From: Hemibagrus wyckioides
Taxonomy: Eukaryota; Chordata; Actinopteri; Siluriformes; Bagridae
Direction: 5' to 3'
Assembly (NCBI RefSeq): GCF_019097595.1
Contig: NC_080710.1
Span: 23,890,780 to 23,954,779, forward strand
Length of the DNA stretch: 64,000 nt
Shown here piece after piece: positions 62,637 through 64,000 of this stretch. A program made the translations under genes and the position numbers. The notes below the pieces were generated by a model. The model worked only from the letters and a program-made list of their open reading frames with translations. It was not told where the DNA came from and searched no databases. The first letter of the stretch is position 1. Every line of letters begins with the position of its first letter.

Positions 62637-64000
62637 TATATAAACATTTGCTACTACAAACATCTACTTGTGATGTGAAGCTGCAACAACATCGAAAAAT
62701 TTAAACAATCTGGATAATATTATAGTGAACTATCAACACAAACTAGCAATAAAAACATATATGTTGCTCTCTCAAAGATTTTTCCAGTCTATCAGTATTT
62801 AATGTTTGCTGACATCCATTAAGCACATGAATGGAGTGTAATGATTTGAGTCAAATTTGAGCACATGACCAGTAGATGTCAGCATTACACTTGCACATTG
62901 CCTGGTGCTTTCATTATGACACGTCATATATTTTACTGAAGGCATTACCGCTGTATTTCTTGCCCAACGTAAAGTTGTGTGTCGTCTTAGTAAAGCATAC
63001 CAGAGGTCGTAACTTAAAGCTGGGAGATATGGCGCAGTCCAGGGTAAACTTTGAGAGTGAGTCTTTACAGCCGCACAAACTGAATTAATAAATACCTGTA
63101 GCAGATGTCTCTGAGCAGACTGGATGGACATGGATGTTACGTGGTTGTTTGGCTGATTATATTTAAGGCAGGGTGCATAACAGTAGCTTCTTACTGCCCA
63201 GAAATAACATGATAAATCTTAAATGATGTATTCCACAGTAAGTATTATGTGGTTAGATAAGATGTATAGATCCCTGCGGGGAAATTCACTTGTTGCTAGG
63301 TAGCAGCGTTTAAGTAAAAGTCGCCAAAGATAAAGTACAAAATGCGTAAAGAAAATCATAAATATGTTATAATTACAAAGTAAAAGTGTTCATTCTACAA
63401 GAAGGCATTTATTTCACATAATGTAGTACTTAAAAGTTTGCAGACTGCGAAAGAATAAGTAATAAAAATAATGATCTCAGCTAGGAGTGATATAATTACA
63501 TGTGTTCAGTATTATTCACAGAAGCAGAGTTTCGATCTTGAAATGGCTGTAGAGTGGGATGTAAACTTGTATGTCCTCTGCTCTGTGTGAGACATGTGAG
63601 GAGCTCCAGCTGGCCAGGGAAAGAGTTAGCTTTCCGTTAGGGCTAAATCGACATCGACAGCTACCCCCAGGGCTAGTGTGTATCATAAATTGGCAGCGAC
63701 AGGAGCCATGTTACCTTGATCTCTGCACACTCGGGCCCTAGGAGAGACTGTAGCTTAGATACGTCGCTTATTTTCCAGGTGCCACTGTGGAATGGAGTGG
63801 TTGTGCCGGTGCAGTTTCTCCTGGGTAAATTGGGAGAATATGTTAAAAAGTTCTCTTGACTTCCTCCAAATGCCTACTGGATTATTTATATATGTGTTAT
63901 TAAACAAAATATTATATTTAATACACACTGGACACACCTCTGTGGTTTGTTTAAGTGTGAGTGAAATGCTTGTTCTTGCTCTTTATTCACAGTCCGCGTT

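Larger units (their letters stand above)
62222..64000 (+). other. exog intron 5, continuing to or past the window end
   Basis: No coding segment was recognised. A good acceptor pattern ('tgttcttgctctttattcac' then AG) ends at 63992, leaving 8 nt. Those 8 nt do not obviously give the Val-Ile-Gly expected at the start of exon 6, so I cannot say whether it is used. 'tagatccctgcggggaaatt' at 63269-63288 resembles a LINE 3'-UTR motif common in fish. Confidence 0.6.

Noticed and set aside
63970..64000. Acceptor-like pattern at the window end as the start of exog exon 6
   Set aside because: Only 8 nt follow, and they do not match the expected start of exon 6 in the required phase. Noted only within the intron 5 entry.

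Overview
The window is vertebrate nuclear DNA, almost certainly from a teleost fish. It carries multi-exon genes with GT-AG introns, long AT-rich introns and many microsatellites. It is also full of fish-type interspersed repeats: two tRNA-derived SINE families, Tc1/mariner, hAT and MITE remnants, and a dispersed repeat with a conserved tail. From memory of fish repeats, the repertoire looks ostariophysan, perhaps a catfish; that is an inference. No bacterial, organellar or viral gene was seen.

Two protein genes are supported, both on the plus strand. (1) An activin receptor type-2B gene (acvr2b; wording closest to the fish acvr2ba form). Exons 2-11 lie at 35347-49811, with a 3' UTR running to about 55.6 kb. 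All reading phases join, and together with a first exon of about 52 nt the protein would be about 510 residues. The signal-peptide exon was not found, so 1-35346 is best read as intron 1. (2) The 5' part of exog, a mitochondrial endo/exonuclease of the DNA/RNA non-specific (beta-beta-alpha-metal) family. Five exons lie at 58924-62221 and encode the first 203 residues; the rest lies beyond the window. The same tandem order and orientation, ACVR2B then EXOG, is known in human, so this is conserved synteny.

Layout: 1-35346, intron 1 of acvr2b, rich in repeats (SINEs, a mariner MITE at 10.5 kb, a 34-bp minisatellite at 13.2 kb, an 886-bp hAT element at 19.6 kb, a Tc1 relic at 26 kb, a 38-bp minisatellite with higher-order structure at 27.8 kb, a CRE-bearing MITE at 33.8 kb and a 532-bp TIR element at 34.4 kb). 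35347-49811, receptor exons: ectodomain, transmembrane segment, kinase. 49812-about 55600, long 3' UTR. 55600-58923, intergenic repeats, with two Tc1 relics just upstream of exog. 58924-64000, exog exons 1-5, introns holding further Tc1 relics, and the start of intron 5.

The two genes act in unrelated processes (TGF-beta family signalling at the cell surface; mitochondrial DNA repair). I found no evidence for a previously undescribed system. The most notable signals are in gene architecture: UG repeats at the 3' splice sites of exon 2 in both genes, with acvr2b exon 2 bracketed by complementary TG and AC tracts; a GC-AG intron in exog; and transposon arrangements (fold-back Tc1, nested SINEs, two same-orientation copies of one element inside acvr2b).
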